DNA of 12,474 bases, from positions 1 to 12,474 of the forward strand of contig CAKZYI010000153.1 of the NCBI GenBank assembly GCA_937884735.1, written 5' to 3'. This document shows positions 1-6,669 of the stretch, piece by piece. Position 1 is the first letter of the stretch, and every line of letters starts with the position of its first letter. The notes beneath the pieces are model-generated. The model ran no database searches, was not told where the DNA came from, and was given only the letters and a program-made list of their open reading frames with translations. This DNA is from an uncultured Pleurocapsa sp. Its GTDB lineage: Bacteria; Cyanobacteriota; Cyanobacteriia; Cyanobacteriales; Xenococcaceae. The position numbers and the translations under genes were made by a program.

Positions 1-1024
1 CAAATGTACCACCTGCCACAGCGATCGCAACTAGATCAAATAAACCATAAATAGCCAGTAAACTTCTTTTTTTGTGTTTTTTACGTTTAAAATCAACAGT
101 ATTATGGCGATTGGCTAATTCAGAATATTTTTCTTTGCCATAATGATTTCCAGGGGAGACGTTTAGAGTTACTCCTGTTGGGTTGTTGATTATTTGATGC
201 TCTTCATCTAAGAGAGTATCAAACATTTCTTGAGCAGTCGTAAAGCGATCTCGTGGATGAAATTTGATTGCTTTATTAATTATCGCTTTTAGTTTTGGAT
301 CGATATTGAGGACGTGTTCGAGCCAAACTATTTCCCCATTGCGGGGGTCTGTTTCCAACTCATGGGGAGATTTCCCTGTAAGCAAGAAAATCATGGTCAA
401 TCCTAAGCTGTAGAGGTCACTAGAATATATGGGACGACCTGCTGCTTGTTCGGAAGCCATATACCCAGGAGTGCCAATTGAAGCAGAATAGCTGCTGCTG
501 GAGTCTTCATTGATTTCTGTGGCGATCGCTTCTTTAACCGCGCCAAAATCTATCAAAAAGGGCTTGTTGTCTCCCTGACGCAAAATAATATTTTCTGGCT
601 TAATATCGCGATGAATGATGCGACGACTATGGACATAATCTAGTACAGGTAGCAACTGCAATAGAATTTGTTTGATTTCATCGCGATGTAAATTGCCTTC
701 TTGCGACCAATATTGGTCTAAAGTTAAACCTTCAATCCACTCTTGAACTAAGTAAAACTTATCATCTTCAGAAAAATAAGCATAAAGCCGAGGAATTTGG
801 TCGCTACCTTCGCCTAACTCTTCTAGAATTGCTGCCTCTCTCTGAAACCGCTCTTTCATCCACAAAGGTGTTTTAGGATTTTTGACGATGGGTTTCAATT
901 GCTTAAGAACACATTTGCGTCCTGAAGGCATGTGGGTATCTTCTGTAAGATATGTCTCGCCAAATCCTCCTCTACCTAAAGTTTTGAGAATGCGATAGCG
1001 GTTGTTTAGTAGTACAGCTTTCAT
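1..1024 (-). CDS. Hanks-type serine/threonine protein kinase, membrane-anchored (C-terminus cut by window edge)
   Basis: The ATG at 1024-1022 opens a frame with no stop for 341 codons, running off the window start, so the C-terminal part is missing. A protein kinase domain fills about residues 10-270. The glycine loop GRGGFG is at 17-22, the ATP-binding lysine in VLK is K41, the catalytic loop HRDIKPEN is at 138-145 (Asp140), DFG is at 159-161, and the activation-segment GTPGYMASEQ is at 184-193. A basic linker (KRKKHKKR) precedes a hydrophobic stretch at about 321-341 that looks like a transmembrane helix. This kinase-then-TM layout is common in cyanobacterial Ser/Thr kinases, whose extracytoplasmic part often carries a sensor or repeat domain. 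Here that part lies outside the window, so the signal sensed is unknown. The gene is the last of three minus-strand genes, 102 bp after the GIY-YIG gene, so it may have its own promoter. Family assignment is firm; the substrate is unknown. Confidence 0.95.
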   Translation of the reverse strand, partial: MKAVLLNNRYRILKTLGRGGFGETYLTEDTHMPSGRKCVLKQLKPIVKNPKTPLWMKERFQREAAILEELGEGSDQIPRLYAYFSEDDKFYLVQEWIEGLTLDQYWSQEGNLHRDEIKQILLQLLPVLDYVHSRRIIHRDIKPENIILRQGDNKPFLIDFGAVKEAIATEINEDSSSSYSASIGTPGYMASEQAAGRPIYSSDLYSLGLTMIFLLTGKSPHELETDPRNGEIVWLEHVLNIDPKLKAIINKAIKFHPRDRFTTAQEMFDTLLDEEHQIINNPTGVTLNVSPGNHYGKEKYSELANRHNTVDFKRKKHKKRSLLAIYGLFDLVAIAVAGGTF

Positions 1025-1126
1025 ACTTGATTGTATAAAGGTGGTTATCGATCTAGAAACAACTCAGCTAGTAAATTAAGAGCAATAAACTAACTCTTAT
1101 ATATTTTTATTATCTAGATATCGTAT

Positions 1127-1666
1127 TTATTTTAAGTCTAATAGACCTTTTTCTTTTAGTTTAGGATTAAAGCGAATATTCATGGTAACACCGCGATCGC
1201 TTAGTTGTTGCTGAATATCTGCTTCAACTCTTCTAGCTACTTTTTTTCGTATTTTAATTTGTCCTAATTCATCATTCTGATTATATTGTGCCTTTTCTTC
1301 CTCTGTCATAGCAGGATTGGCGTTAATTGGTTCAGTCCAAATAGCTTTTTGACTGTCGTTTCCATCGGGAGTTGCCCCATTTTCCTTGATCCAAGCTGAT
1401 GCAATATCTTCTAAAATTTTTCGACTAGGACGAGTAATGGTTTCGATTTTTACCCAATAGCAGTTTTTTGGCTGGCGAATTAGATGCTGTTTAAGGCTGA
1501 GATAGACATCGCGGGAATAACCCACATACTGCATTACTTTTTCTTGATTAAATATGGCATAAACACCAATTTTTCCTTGGGCATCTTCGCTGATGCACCC
1601 TGCATCGTCTAGGTATGGCAAATACTCCAAACTAGAAAGAGAAGGAATTTCGGTTTGGGTGGACAT
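1127..1666 (-). CDS. GIY-YIG domain protein
   Basis: This 179-residue protein has a recognisable GIY-YIG fold in its first 105 residues. GVY (34-36) stands for GIY and YVG (47-49) for YIG, followed by the Ser-Arg pair with Arg52, a likely catalytic residue. A downstream helix carries Glu86 and then WI...G..P.GN (92-103). The C-terminal 75 residues are charged and probably helical, with no named domain. GIY-YIG domains are metal-dependent nuclease modules that act alone or fused to DNA-binding parts, as in homing endonucleases, UvrC and the SLX1 group. No DNA-binding partner domain is visible, so the target is unknown and nuclease activity is inferred from the motif only. It lies between the kinase gene and a small unknown gene on the same strand. 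Nothing around it (no intron, no transposase) suggests a mobile homing enzyme. Confidence 0.8.
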   Translation of the reverse strand: MSTQTEIPSLSSLEYLPYLDDAGCISEDAQGKIGVYAIFNQEKVMQYVGYSRDVYLSLKQHLIRQPKNCYWVKIETITRPSRKILEDIASAWIKENGATPDGNDSQKAIWTEPINANPAMTEEEKAQYNQNDELGQIKIRKKVARRVEADIQQQLSDRGVTMNIRFNPKLKEKGLLDLK

Positions 1667-1764
1667 AAATATTGCTCTTTGCTATCAATAATTAATAATT
1701 TGATTGCTTTTAGCTGACTCTAATAACTTGCTAAAGCCAACTAAAAGCTCATACATACCAACAA

Positions 1765-2088
1765 TCATCCAACCTTTTGATATATAGCACAGAGACGGCT
1801 TGGTTTGAAAATCTTGGCTTGAAACATGAAGTTTGGTGGCACATTGATAATGATGTGGCGATCGCTATTGTGATACTGTTCAAACTCGCGGGGCATTCCT
1901 TTAGGGGTATGCTGGCTGTAGGGTACTGGTTGGAACAATAAGTCAGTAAATACTATTTCGGCTTCGTGTAATCTTTGGCTAATCTGGTTGGTAAAAGTCT
2001 TATTTGTCAGCAAGCGAAATAAAATTTCATGCGCTTCGGTATCGAGCGTAAAGGTTGCGTCAAAATTTTTGACTATTCTTAAACCCAT
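1765..2088 (-). CDS. Conserved-looking small protein of unknown function
   Basis: A 107-residue protein that I cannot assign to a named family. It is soluble, with no signal peptide and no transmembrane segment. The N-terminal half reads like an amphipathic helical region (DTEAHEILFRLL, then QRLHEAEIVF). The C-terminal half has beta-like stretches (RHIIINVPPNFMFQAKIF). There are no cysteine pairs or catalytic signatures, and only one Cys near the end. It is on the same strand as the GIY-YIG gene and ends 98 bp before that gene's start. Codon use and length look like a real cyanobacterial gene, but nothing indicates its role. The start at 2088 is preceded by AGCCAAAA rather than a clear Shine-Dalgarno sequence. 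Confidence 0.6.
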   Translation of the reverse strand: MGLRIVKNFDATFTLDTEAHEILFRLLTNKTFTNQISQRLHEAEIVFTDLLFQPVPYSQHTPKGMPREFEQYHNSDRHIIINVPPNFMFQAKIFKPSRLCAIYQKVG

Positions 2089-2096
2089 TTTTGGCT

Positions 2097-2118
2097 ATCG
2101 ATAATATATCGATAATAT
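2097..2118. repeat. 11-bp tandem duplication ATCGATAATAT x2
   Basis: Two perfect adjacent copies of ATCGATAATAT lie just upstream of the minus-strand gene starting at 2088, in the divergent gap before the secreted-protein genes. Each copy includes ATCGAT, which is its own reverse complement, so this could be a paired operator or an AT-rich promoter part. That role is inference only. Confidence 0.5.
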
Positions 2119-2321
2119 ATAAGGACTAAATGAAATAATATCAGAAATTTATCAGCATTTTGTTGTCGTTAATCTTTTGTAAATAGAAATTACTGAATCT
2201 TCATAATCAACAATTTTCCAGTCGTAAAAATGTTGGTAAATTTTAAAATAATTGGAACACTCCGTTTATAGGTGCGTCTAGTTTCTGGACAAGGTTGATT
2301 TATTAGAGACTATTTCACACT

Positions 2322-2705
2322 ATGAATATGCAAATTTTTTCCCATAGCAAACAAGCAGTTTTTGCTCTTTTGGCTATCTCTACTGTTGGTTTGATGGCTT
2401 CTCCTGCCAAAGCAGATAATGCTTTAATTCAAGAATCAGTTCAAGAATCAGTAGTTACGGGTAACGACAACGTTTCGGTACAAAATTCTAACCAACGCAA
2501 TCAGCAATTTACAGAGAACCGTGATCGCGGTAGCTATTATAGCCGTCATGGTCGTGATAGTTATGGCGATAGTGGTAGCACGGGTATTGTTCAACGTAGC
2601 GATCAATATTGCGATCAGGTAGGGGAGTACAATACTTGCGTTCAAGACGCGCAACAGTCTAATCGTAGTCATACCCGTCGCGTTCGCAGCAGTCGTCGTT
2701 ATTAA
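2322..2705 (+). CDS. Small exported two-cysteine protein, Asn/Gln/Arg-rich
   Basis: A 127-residue protein with a clear Sec signal peptide: a short N-region with Lys10, a hydrophobic core at about 12-25, and an Ala-x-Ala-type site PAKA ending at residue 31. The mature part has no recognised domain. It starts with the near repeat QESVQESV, continues through an Asn/Gln-rich stretch (GNDNVSVQNSNQRNQQ), then a Tyr/Arg/Gly/Ser-rich low-complexity stretch, two cysteines ten residues apart (QYC...NTC), and an Arg-rich basic tail ending RRY. The Asn/Gln run is reminiscent of curlin-like repeats, but there is only one unit, so I do not call it curli. It is probably periplasmic or cell-surface. It is the first of three consecutive plus-strand genes for small exported proteins. 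No good Shine-Dalgarno sequence precedes the ATG. Confidence 0.75.
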   Translation: MNMQIFSHSKQAVFALLAISTVGLMASPAKADNALIQESVQESVVTGNDNVSVQNSNQRNQQFTENRDRGSYYSRHGRDSYGDSGSTGIVQRSDQYCDQVGEYNTCVQDAQQSNRSHTRRVRSSRRY

Positions 2706-2748
2706 GCTATTTCTGGCTGAAAGTGTGGTGTTGAGAATGCTTCACTTT

Positions 2749-2791
2749 TAGCTGTTAGCCATTGGCTTTCATAACTTATGGCTAACAGCTA
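2749..2791. repeat. 14-bp perfect inverted repeat (hairpin) between two secreted-protein genes
   Basis: TAGCTGTTAGCCAT at 2749-2762 is the exact reverse complement of 2778-2791, with a 15-nt loop. It lies 44 bp after the first secreted-protein gene and 30 bp before the second. There is no T-tract after it, so it is more likely an mRNA-stabilising or attenuating hairpin, or a copy of a dispersed TAGCTGTTAGC-type cyanobacterial repeat, than a classic terminator. Confidence 0.7.
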
Positions 2792-2821
2792 TTTGAAATT
2801 ACCGAAATTGAGATTGTTTCT

Positions 2822-3178
2822 ATGAAACTAACAAAATTAATTGGGTTCGTGGCAGTAAGTGTTGTTGTCCCCAGCACAATAATCACCACGAACAATTCAG
2901 CTTTGGCTGGAGATATTCAGATTCGTACTCCCAACGTAGAAGCTGTTACTCGCAGCGATGGTAGCGTTTATGTTAATTCTGGTGACACTACGGTACGAGT
3001 ACCTAGTCGCCGTCGCTATTGGACTCCTTGGCGTTATTGGCGTTTGCCCTGGCAAAGCAATATTAGGGATAAACATAGCTACAAATGTCGTCACAGCTCC
3101 CATCAGTCTACTAGTCGTATAACTTCTTCTGGTAGTCAGATTATTCAAAACAATATTGCTAGTAACACCTGCAATTGA
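2822..3178 (+). CDS. Small exported two-cysteine protein, basic and Trp-rich
   Basis: A 118-residue protein with a signal peptide: KLTK start, hydrophobic core at about 7-20, probable cleavage after ALA at residue 29. The mature protein begins with a beta-like region (DIQIRT, then VEAVTRSDGSVYVNSGDTTVRVPS). A striking aromatic-basic block RRRYWTPWRYWRLPW at about 61-75 follows, then a Ser/His-rich stretch and a tail with two cysteines (YKC...NTC) ending four residues later. No family name is recognised. The DGSVYVNSGDTTVRVP pattern resembles short beta repeats in other small cyanobacterial exported proteins, but that is an impression. Its stop codon overlaps the ribosome-binding site of the next gene (AAAGGAG at 3178-3184), so the two are probably translated from one mRNA. 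Confidence 0.72.
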   Translation: MKLTKLIGFVAVSVVVPSTIITTNNSALAGDIQIRTPNVEAVTRSDGSVYVNSGDTTVRVPSRRRYWTPWRYWRLPWQSNIRDKHSYKCRHSSHQSTSRITSSGSQIIQNNIASNTCN

Positions 3179-3189
3179 AAGGAGTGAAA

Positions 3190-3570
3190 ATGAAATTAAT
3201 ACTGTGGACAATAGGATTGTCATTGACATCTAGCTTATTGCCTTCTAGCTTATTTTTCTCTCCTGCTGTTGCTCAGTGCGTACAGGCAGATGTTTCTGTT
3301 CAATACAATATTAGTGGTTCGAGAGAAGCAACCGAAAGGACTAATGACGTAGAAATGAGTAGTGATGGTGCTTGTCGGGGCAACGCCAGCGTTACTTCTG
3401 GAGTTCAGGGAAACATCGGCGGAAATGGCAGAGTTCGTCAAAACAGAGTTGTACGCCATCGTCTGAAAAACTCAAGAGATAATCGGGGATATCCTGGTGG
3501 CTCAACTATTCAGATTCAAAGTAATCCTGCGATCGATGTTTATAATCCTGCGGATAATCTAGATTACTGA
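3190..3570 (+). CDS. Small exported two-cysteine protein
   Basis: A 126-residue protein. I choose the ATG at 3190 because AAAGGAG at 3178-3184 is an excellent Shine-Dalgarno sequence 5 nt upstream, and because the protein then begins with a normal signal peptide (MKLIL, hydrophobic core, cleavage after AVA at residue 28). The in-frame TTG at 3175 would only add residues encoded by the ribosome-binding site. The mature part starts QC, has VSVQYNISGS and GNASVTSGVQGNIGGNG (Gly/Asn-rich, beta-like), a basic segment (RQNRVVRHRLK), and an acidic end. It has two cysteines (30 and one in GACRG). It shares the short VSVQ..N flavour of the first gene of the trio but no long identity. Function is unknown; it is probably periplasmic or extracellular. 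It starts 12 nt after the preceding stop and is followed by a strong terminator. Confidence 0.75.
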   Translation: MKLILWTIGLSLTSSLLPSSLFFSPAVAQCVQADVSVQYNISGSREATERTNDVEMSSDGACRGNASVTSGVQGNIGGNGRVRQNRVVRHRLKNSRDNRGYPGGSTIQIQSNPAIDVYNPADNLDY

Positions 3571-3606
3571 ACTTATATTAGGCACTAATTGATTGGTGAC
3601 GAGGGT

Positions 3607-3637
3607 AGGGGCTATTGACCAATAGTCCCTATTTTTT
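3607..3637 (+). terminator. Rho-independent terminator after the secreted-protein genes
   Basis: The stem AGGGGCTATT (3607-3616) pairs with AATAGTCCCT (3621-3630) through nine Watson-Crick pairs and one G-U, with a 4-nt loop. A run of six T at 3632-3637 follows. It sits 36 bp after the third secreted-protein gene and separates that group from the methyltransferase gene. Confidence 0.85.
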
Positions 3638-3728
3638 CTTGACTGTGCTTTCGGGTTAAAATAAGTAAAATCACTGGTATTTTGTTGAACCTCCACAGAA
3701 GATAACTGACTCTCAAAAAAATCCCTAC

Positions 3729-4850
3729 ATGAAGAATTACTTTGCTACGGTGTCTCGCGGTTTGGAAGAAGTTGCTGCACAAGAATTGGAGCGAATTGGT
3801 GCTAAAGATGTTCGTCCAGATTTTACAGGGGTTCATTTTAAAGGGGATAAAGCATTACTTTATAAAGCCAATCTTTGGACAAGAACTACTTTTCGGATTT
3901 TGATGCCCATTGCTAGAGTTAAAAGCTTTACGGGAGATGAGCTTTATAAAAATGTACAAAAGCTGGATTGGGATGAATATATCGATCCTGATATGACATT
4001 AGCCGTCACCTGTTCGGGAAAAAGTAAAAACCTCAACCATACTCACTTTACAGCTTTACAAATTAAAAATGCCATTACTGACTGGCAAAAGTGTAGAGGA
4101 GGAAAGCGTTCTAGTGTTGATACAGAAAATCCCGATTTGCTAATCAATGCCCATATCGATCAAAAGCACTGTATTTTGAGTTTAGATAGCTCAGGCTCTA
4201 GCTTACATCGTCGCGGATATCGTCCTGCTATTGGTGCCGCACCCATGAAGGAAACCTTGGCTTCGGCAATTTTAGAGATGGCAGAATGGACACCAGACTT
4301 GCCATTTTTAGATCCCATGTGTGGTAGTGGTACATTACCCATCGAAGCAGCTTTAAAAGGATTAAATATTGCGCCTGGTTTATATCGAGACTTTGGGTTT
4401 CAAACTTGGCTAGATTATGATGATAAGCTGTGGCAGAGTTTAATTAAAAAAGCCGAACAGCAGCAAAAAAGCGAGCTAAATGTTCCTATTATTGGCAGCG
4501 ATCGCGATTTACAAGTAATTCGTCAGGCTTTTGTGAATGCGGAAAATTCGGGCTTAGAAGATTATGTTAAATTTGCTCGTCAAGAGCTGATTGATGTTGA
4601 GCCGCCTGCGGATAAAGGAGTCTTGATTTGCAATCCTCCTTATGGCGTAAGATTGGGCAATGAAGAAGAATTGGGCGAACTATATAAACTTTTGGGAGAT
4701 ATCTTCAAACAAAGATTTAAGGGTTGGACCGCCTATATTTTTACAGGCAGTATGAAGCTATCAAAACGGGTTGGTTTACGAACTTCTAAGCGTCTCAAAC
4801 TCTATAATGGCGCAATTCCCTGTACTCTTTTAAAGTACGAAATGTACTAA
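3729..4850 (+). CDS. THUMP-domain 23S rRNA (guanine-N2) methyltransferase, RlmL N-terminal type
   Basis: A 373-residue SAM-dependent RNA methyltransferase. The N-terminal 45 residues form the ferredoxin-like lead-in (YFATVSRGLEEVAAQEL), typical of the group. A THUMP RNA-binding domain covers about 45-155, and the Rossmann methyltransferase domain runs from 165 to the end. SAM-binding motif I is DPMCGSGT at 195-202, the acidic motif II is GSDRD at 256-260, and the catalytic NPPYG at 302-306 is the (N/D)PPY motif of amino-group methylases. The architecture matches the N-terminal half of E. coli RlmL, which makes m2G2445 in 23S rRNA, and stand-alone bacterial homologues of similar length. The exact guanine modified here is inferred. 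It is cytosolic. It stands alone between a terminator and a mobile-element insertion beginning 55 bp after its stop. No Shine-Dalgarno sequence is obvious before the ATG. Confidence 0.93.
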   Translation: MKNYFATVSRGLEEVAAQELERIGAKDVRPDFTGVHFKGDKALLYKANLWTRTTFRILMPIARVKSFTGDELYKNVQKLDWDEYIDPDMTLAVTCSGKSKNLNHTHFTALQIKNAITDWQKCRGGKRSSVDTENPDLLINAHIDQKHCILSLDSSGSSLHRRGYRPAIGAAPMKETLASAILEMAEWTPDLPFLDPMCGSGTLPIEAALKGLNIAPGLYRDFGFQTWLDYDDKLWQSLIKKAEQQQKSELNVPIIGSDRDLQVIRQAFVNAENSGLEDYVKFARQELIDVEPPADKGVLICNPPYGVRLGNEEELGELYKLLGDIFKQRFKGWTAYIFTGSMKLSKRVGLRTSKRLKLYNGAIPCTLLKYEMY

Positions 4851-4980
4851 AGCAAAACTCGAAACCTTTTAATTGAGAGGAAACTAATGAGGATCGCTAT
4901 ACCTAACGTCAGTTGGCGTAGAAGCTCAAAGCCTTACTACACAAACAACTTAAAAACCACCTTGGACAAGCGAGTTTTTA

Positions 4981-5012
4981 GCTTTTAAAAGATTATTCAA
5001 TCTTCTAAAAGC
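4981..5012. repeat. 14-bp-stem hairpin inside the MITE-like element
   Basis: GCTTTTAAAAGATT at 4981-4994 pairs with AATCTTCTAAAAGC at 4999-5012, with one mismatch and a 4-nt loop. It lies just left of the short-hairpin array and may be a structural end of an earlier nested insertion. Confidence 0.75.
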
Positions 5013-5025
5013 AATCGCGTGGAGC

Positions 5026-5167
5026 GAACGTCTCCGACGTTCCGACAGCACAGAACTTTGTTCTGTCCAGAGCTTTGCTCTGGGAGCATCACAGATGCTC
5101 GGCGAGAGCCTCCAGGCTCTGCCTTCGCGAAGCGAAGTCGGCAGCCTCCAGGCTGCGCTAAAAGCGC
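5026..5167. repeat. Array of eight consecutive short hairpins
   Basis: Eight back-to-back inverted repeats have stems of 4-7 bp and loops of 3-5 nt. They are GAACGTC/GACGTTC (5026-5042), ACAGAAC/GTTCTGT (5050-5066), CCAGAGC/GCTCTGG (5067-5083), GAGCATC/GATGCTC (5084-5100), AGAGCC/GGCTCT (5105-5120), CTTCGC/GCGAAG (5123-5137), GCAGCC/GGCTGC (5141-5156) and GCGC/GCGC (5155-5167). The stretch is GC-rich against AT-rich surroundings. Similar clustered small palindromes are known as dispersed repeats in cyanobacterial genomes. A 72-codon open frame across it (5019-5237) is a by-product of the repeats. Confidence 0.85.
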
Positions 5168-5198
5168 GACAGCTTTGTTCGTTGCCAGTGGCTATCCT

Positions 5199-5232
5199 AA
5201 CAAACTAATCCTGTTAACCCGAACTGACGTTA
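5199..5232. repeat. 34-bp repeat, left copy (inverted to 8244-8277)
   Basis: The reverse complement of this stretch matches 8244-8277 at 32 of 34 positions. It is the right end of the MITE-like element. Together the two copies bracket the ABC ATPase and GH13 genes. Confidence 0.85.
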
Positions 5233-5290
5233 CCTAGTGCTAACATGATCTTGCAAAACTCATAATATTAACTCTATTTAGGTTTTTATA

Positions 5291-6547
5291 GTGGCACAGG
5301 TAATAGTTGAAAACGTCTATAAAAGCTATGCGCGATCCCAGGGTAATCGCAATCATCAATCTTCATCTGCAAAACCACAAGATTTAGCTAAATCTAAGCA
5401 GGTAAGCGTTTTGCGAGATATTAATTTTACGGTAGATGATGGTGAATTTTTAGTTTTGGTTGGTCCTTCTGGCTGTGGAAAAAGCACTCTGTTGAGGCTT
5501 CTGGCTGGATTGGAAGATTTGACAGGGGGCAATATTAAAATAAGCGATCGCTTAGTAAACAATCTTCCTCCCAAGGCTAGGGATATTGCTATGGTATTTC
5601 AGAATTACGCTCTATATCCCCATCTTAATATTTACGATAATATTGCTTTTGGTTTACGACGAAATAATCAGTTATTGAATACTCACCAGGAAGGGTCGAT
5701 TAAAAATTCAGTTGATAATTTACTGGTAAGGGCAACTCGTAAATTTCCTCGCAGCTTGCAATATATATCCGAGCGAGAAAAGTCTATTAGGGATAGAGTG
5801 CGGTATGTCGCCAGTTTATTACAAATAGAATCATTACTGTATCGTTTACCCAAAGAACTTTCAGGGGGGCAAAAACAGCGAGTAGCACTAGGGCGAGCGA
5901 TCGCTCGCAAGCCGCAGGTTTTTTTAATGGACGAGCCACTATCAAACCTTGATGCCAAACTACGCACTCAAACCCGTGCCCAAATTGTTAAACTCCAGCG
6001 ACAGTTACAGACTACGACAATTTATGTCACCCACGATCAGACTGAAGCGATGACAATGGGCGATCGCATCGCGGTGATGAATAACGGACGAATTCAACAA
6101 ATTGCAACCCCATTAGAAATATATAATTACCCTGCAAATCGTTTTGTAGCCGAGTTTATTGGCTCTCCGCCAATGAATTTCTTACCCGTAGAATTAGCCA
6201 GTCCGTTAAAGCTGATGCACCAGGATTTTGAGCTAGATTTACCAGAAGCTTGGAAATCAGCTTTGCAGCAAAGTCAGACTAAGTCTTTTACTCTGGGTAT
6301 TCGTCCTCAACATTTGTCTTTAACGGAAGAAAGTAGATCGAGCATTCAAATTGAGGTAGATTTAGTAGAAGCATTGGGCAATGAAACCTATATTTCTGCT
6401 CACTTGGTGTCTGATATAAACGCAACTGTCACCTTATCCGTCCCACCAGATAAACTAATTGCGATAGGCGATATTCTTTGGTTAGCTGTAGATCTTAATA
6501 AAATCCATCTTTTTACAGTTGATGATGGACGGGCGATCGCTCTTTAA
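5291..6547 (+). CDS. Carbohydrate ABC transporter ATP-binding protein, MalK/UgpC type
   Basis: A 418-residue ATPase that would energise a sugar importer at the cytoplasmic membrane. The GTG start at 5291 fits the family's N-terminus (MAQVIVENVYKSY). It has Walker A GPSGCGKST (58-66), Q-loop Gln104 in VFQNYALYPH, signature LSGGQ (190-194), Walker B VFLMDEP (210-216) with catalytic Glu215, D-loop SNLD (218-221) and switch His248. The C-terminal 150 residues carry the MalK-style regulatory/TOBE region (FIGSPPMNFLP, then LGIRPQHLSL). It is longer than the usual 360-380 residues because of two insertions. One is about 20-25 residues, Ser/Gln-rich, after YKSY (about 14-38). The other is about 40 residues in the helical subdomain (about 124-165), between FGLR and the helix before LSGGQ. 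No permease or binding-protein gene is nearby, so this is an orphan ATPase that may serve permeases encoded elsewhere. A GH13 enzyme gene follows 122 bp later on the same strand. Confidence 0.93.
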   Translation: MAQVIVENVYKSYARSQGNRNHQSSSAKPQDLAKSKQVSVLRDINFTVDDGEFLVLVGPSGCGKSTLLRLLAGLEDLTGGNIKISDRLVNNLPPKARDIAMVFQNYALYPHLNIYDNIAFGLRRNNQLLNTHQEGSIKNSVDNLLVRATRKFPRSLQYISEREKSIRDRVRYVASLLQIESLLYRLPKELSGGQKQRVALGRAIARKPQVFLMDEPLSNLDAKLRTQTRAQIVKLQRQLQTTTIYVTHDQTEAMTMGDRIAVMNNGRIQQIATPLEIYNYPANRFVAEFIGSPPMNFLPVELASPLKLMHQDFELDLPEAWKSALQQSQTKSFTLGIRPQHLSLTEESRSSIQIEVDLVEALGNETYISAHLVSDINATVTLSVPPDKLIAIGDILWLAVDLNKIHLFTVDDGRAIAL

Positions 6548-6669
6548 TATATTTAGTCATTAGCTATGAGCTTTTGAGAACAGCTTTAAATTAGAACTAA
6601 ATATTAGCTGGTGTTCTAAGAACTATCAAATTGCACCATTATAAAGACAACCACTTATAACCGATAAAA

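Larger units (their letters stand above)
4900..5236. mobile_element. MITE-like non-autonomous element, about 325 bp, with TACCTA flanking repeats
   Basis: ACGTCAGTT at 4906-4914 is matched by its reverse complement AACTGACGT at 5222-5230. Immediately outside each end is the same hexamer TACCTA (4900-4905 and 5231-5236), as expected for a target-site duplication. If the shared flanking TA is counted, the inverted match extends to 11 bp. The inside has no transposase. It holds a 14-bp-stem hairpin (4981-5012) and a run of eight short hairpins (5026-5167). It fills most of the 440-bp gap between the methyltransferase and ABC ATPase genes. A 34-bp copy of its right end, inverted, occurs at 8244-8277, which supports a repeated element. 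The mobilising family was not identified. Confidence 0.65.

Noticed and set aside
1127..1666. Homing endonuclease or mobile intron enzyme
   Set aside because: There is no intron, intein or DNA-binding module. The gene stands in an ordinary intergenic context.
2322..2705. Curli or amyloid subunit
   Set aside because: Only one short Asn/Gln-rich segment is present. Curlin repeats need several spaced units, and no csg-type accessory genes are nearby.
3175..3189. TTG at 3175 as start of the third secreted-protein gene
   Set aside because: It would encode its own Shine-Dalgarno sequence. The ATG at 3190 has ideal spacing to AAAGGAG and gives a standard signal peptide.
5019..5237. 72-codon plus-strand open frame
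   Set aside because: It lies across the hairpin array and the right end of the MITE-like element. Its residues simply reflect the palindromes, and it has no family resemblance.
6591..6619. TTAGAAC/GTTCTAA inverted repeat between the ABC and GH13 genes as a terminator
   Set aside because: The stem is only 7 bp and AT-rich with a 15-nt loop and no T-run. It could be chance and does not clearly separate the two genes.
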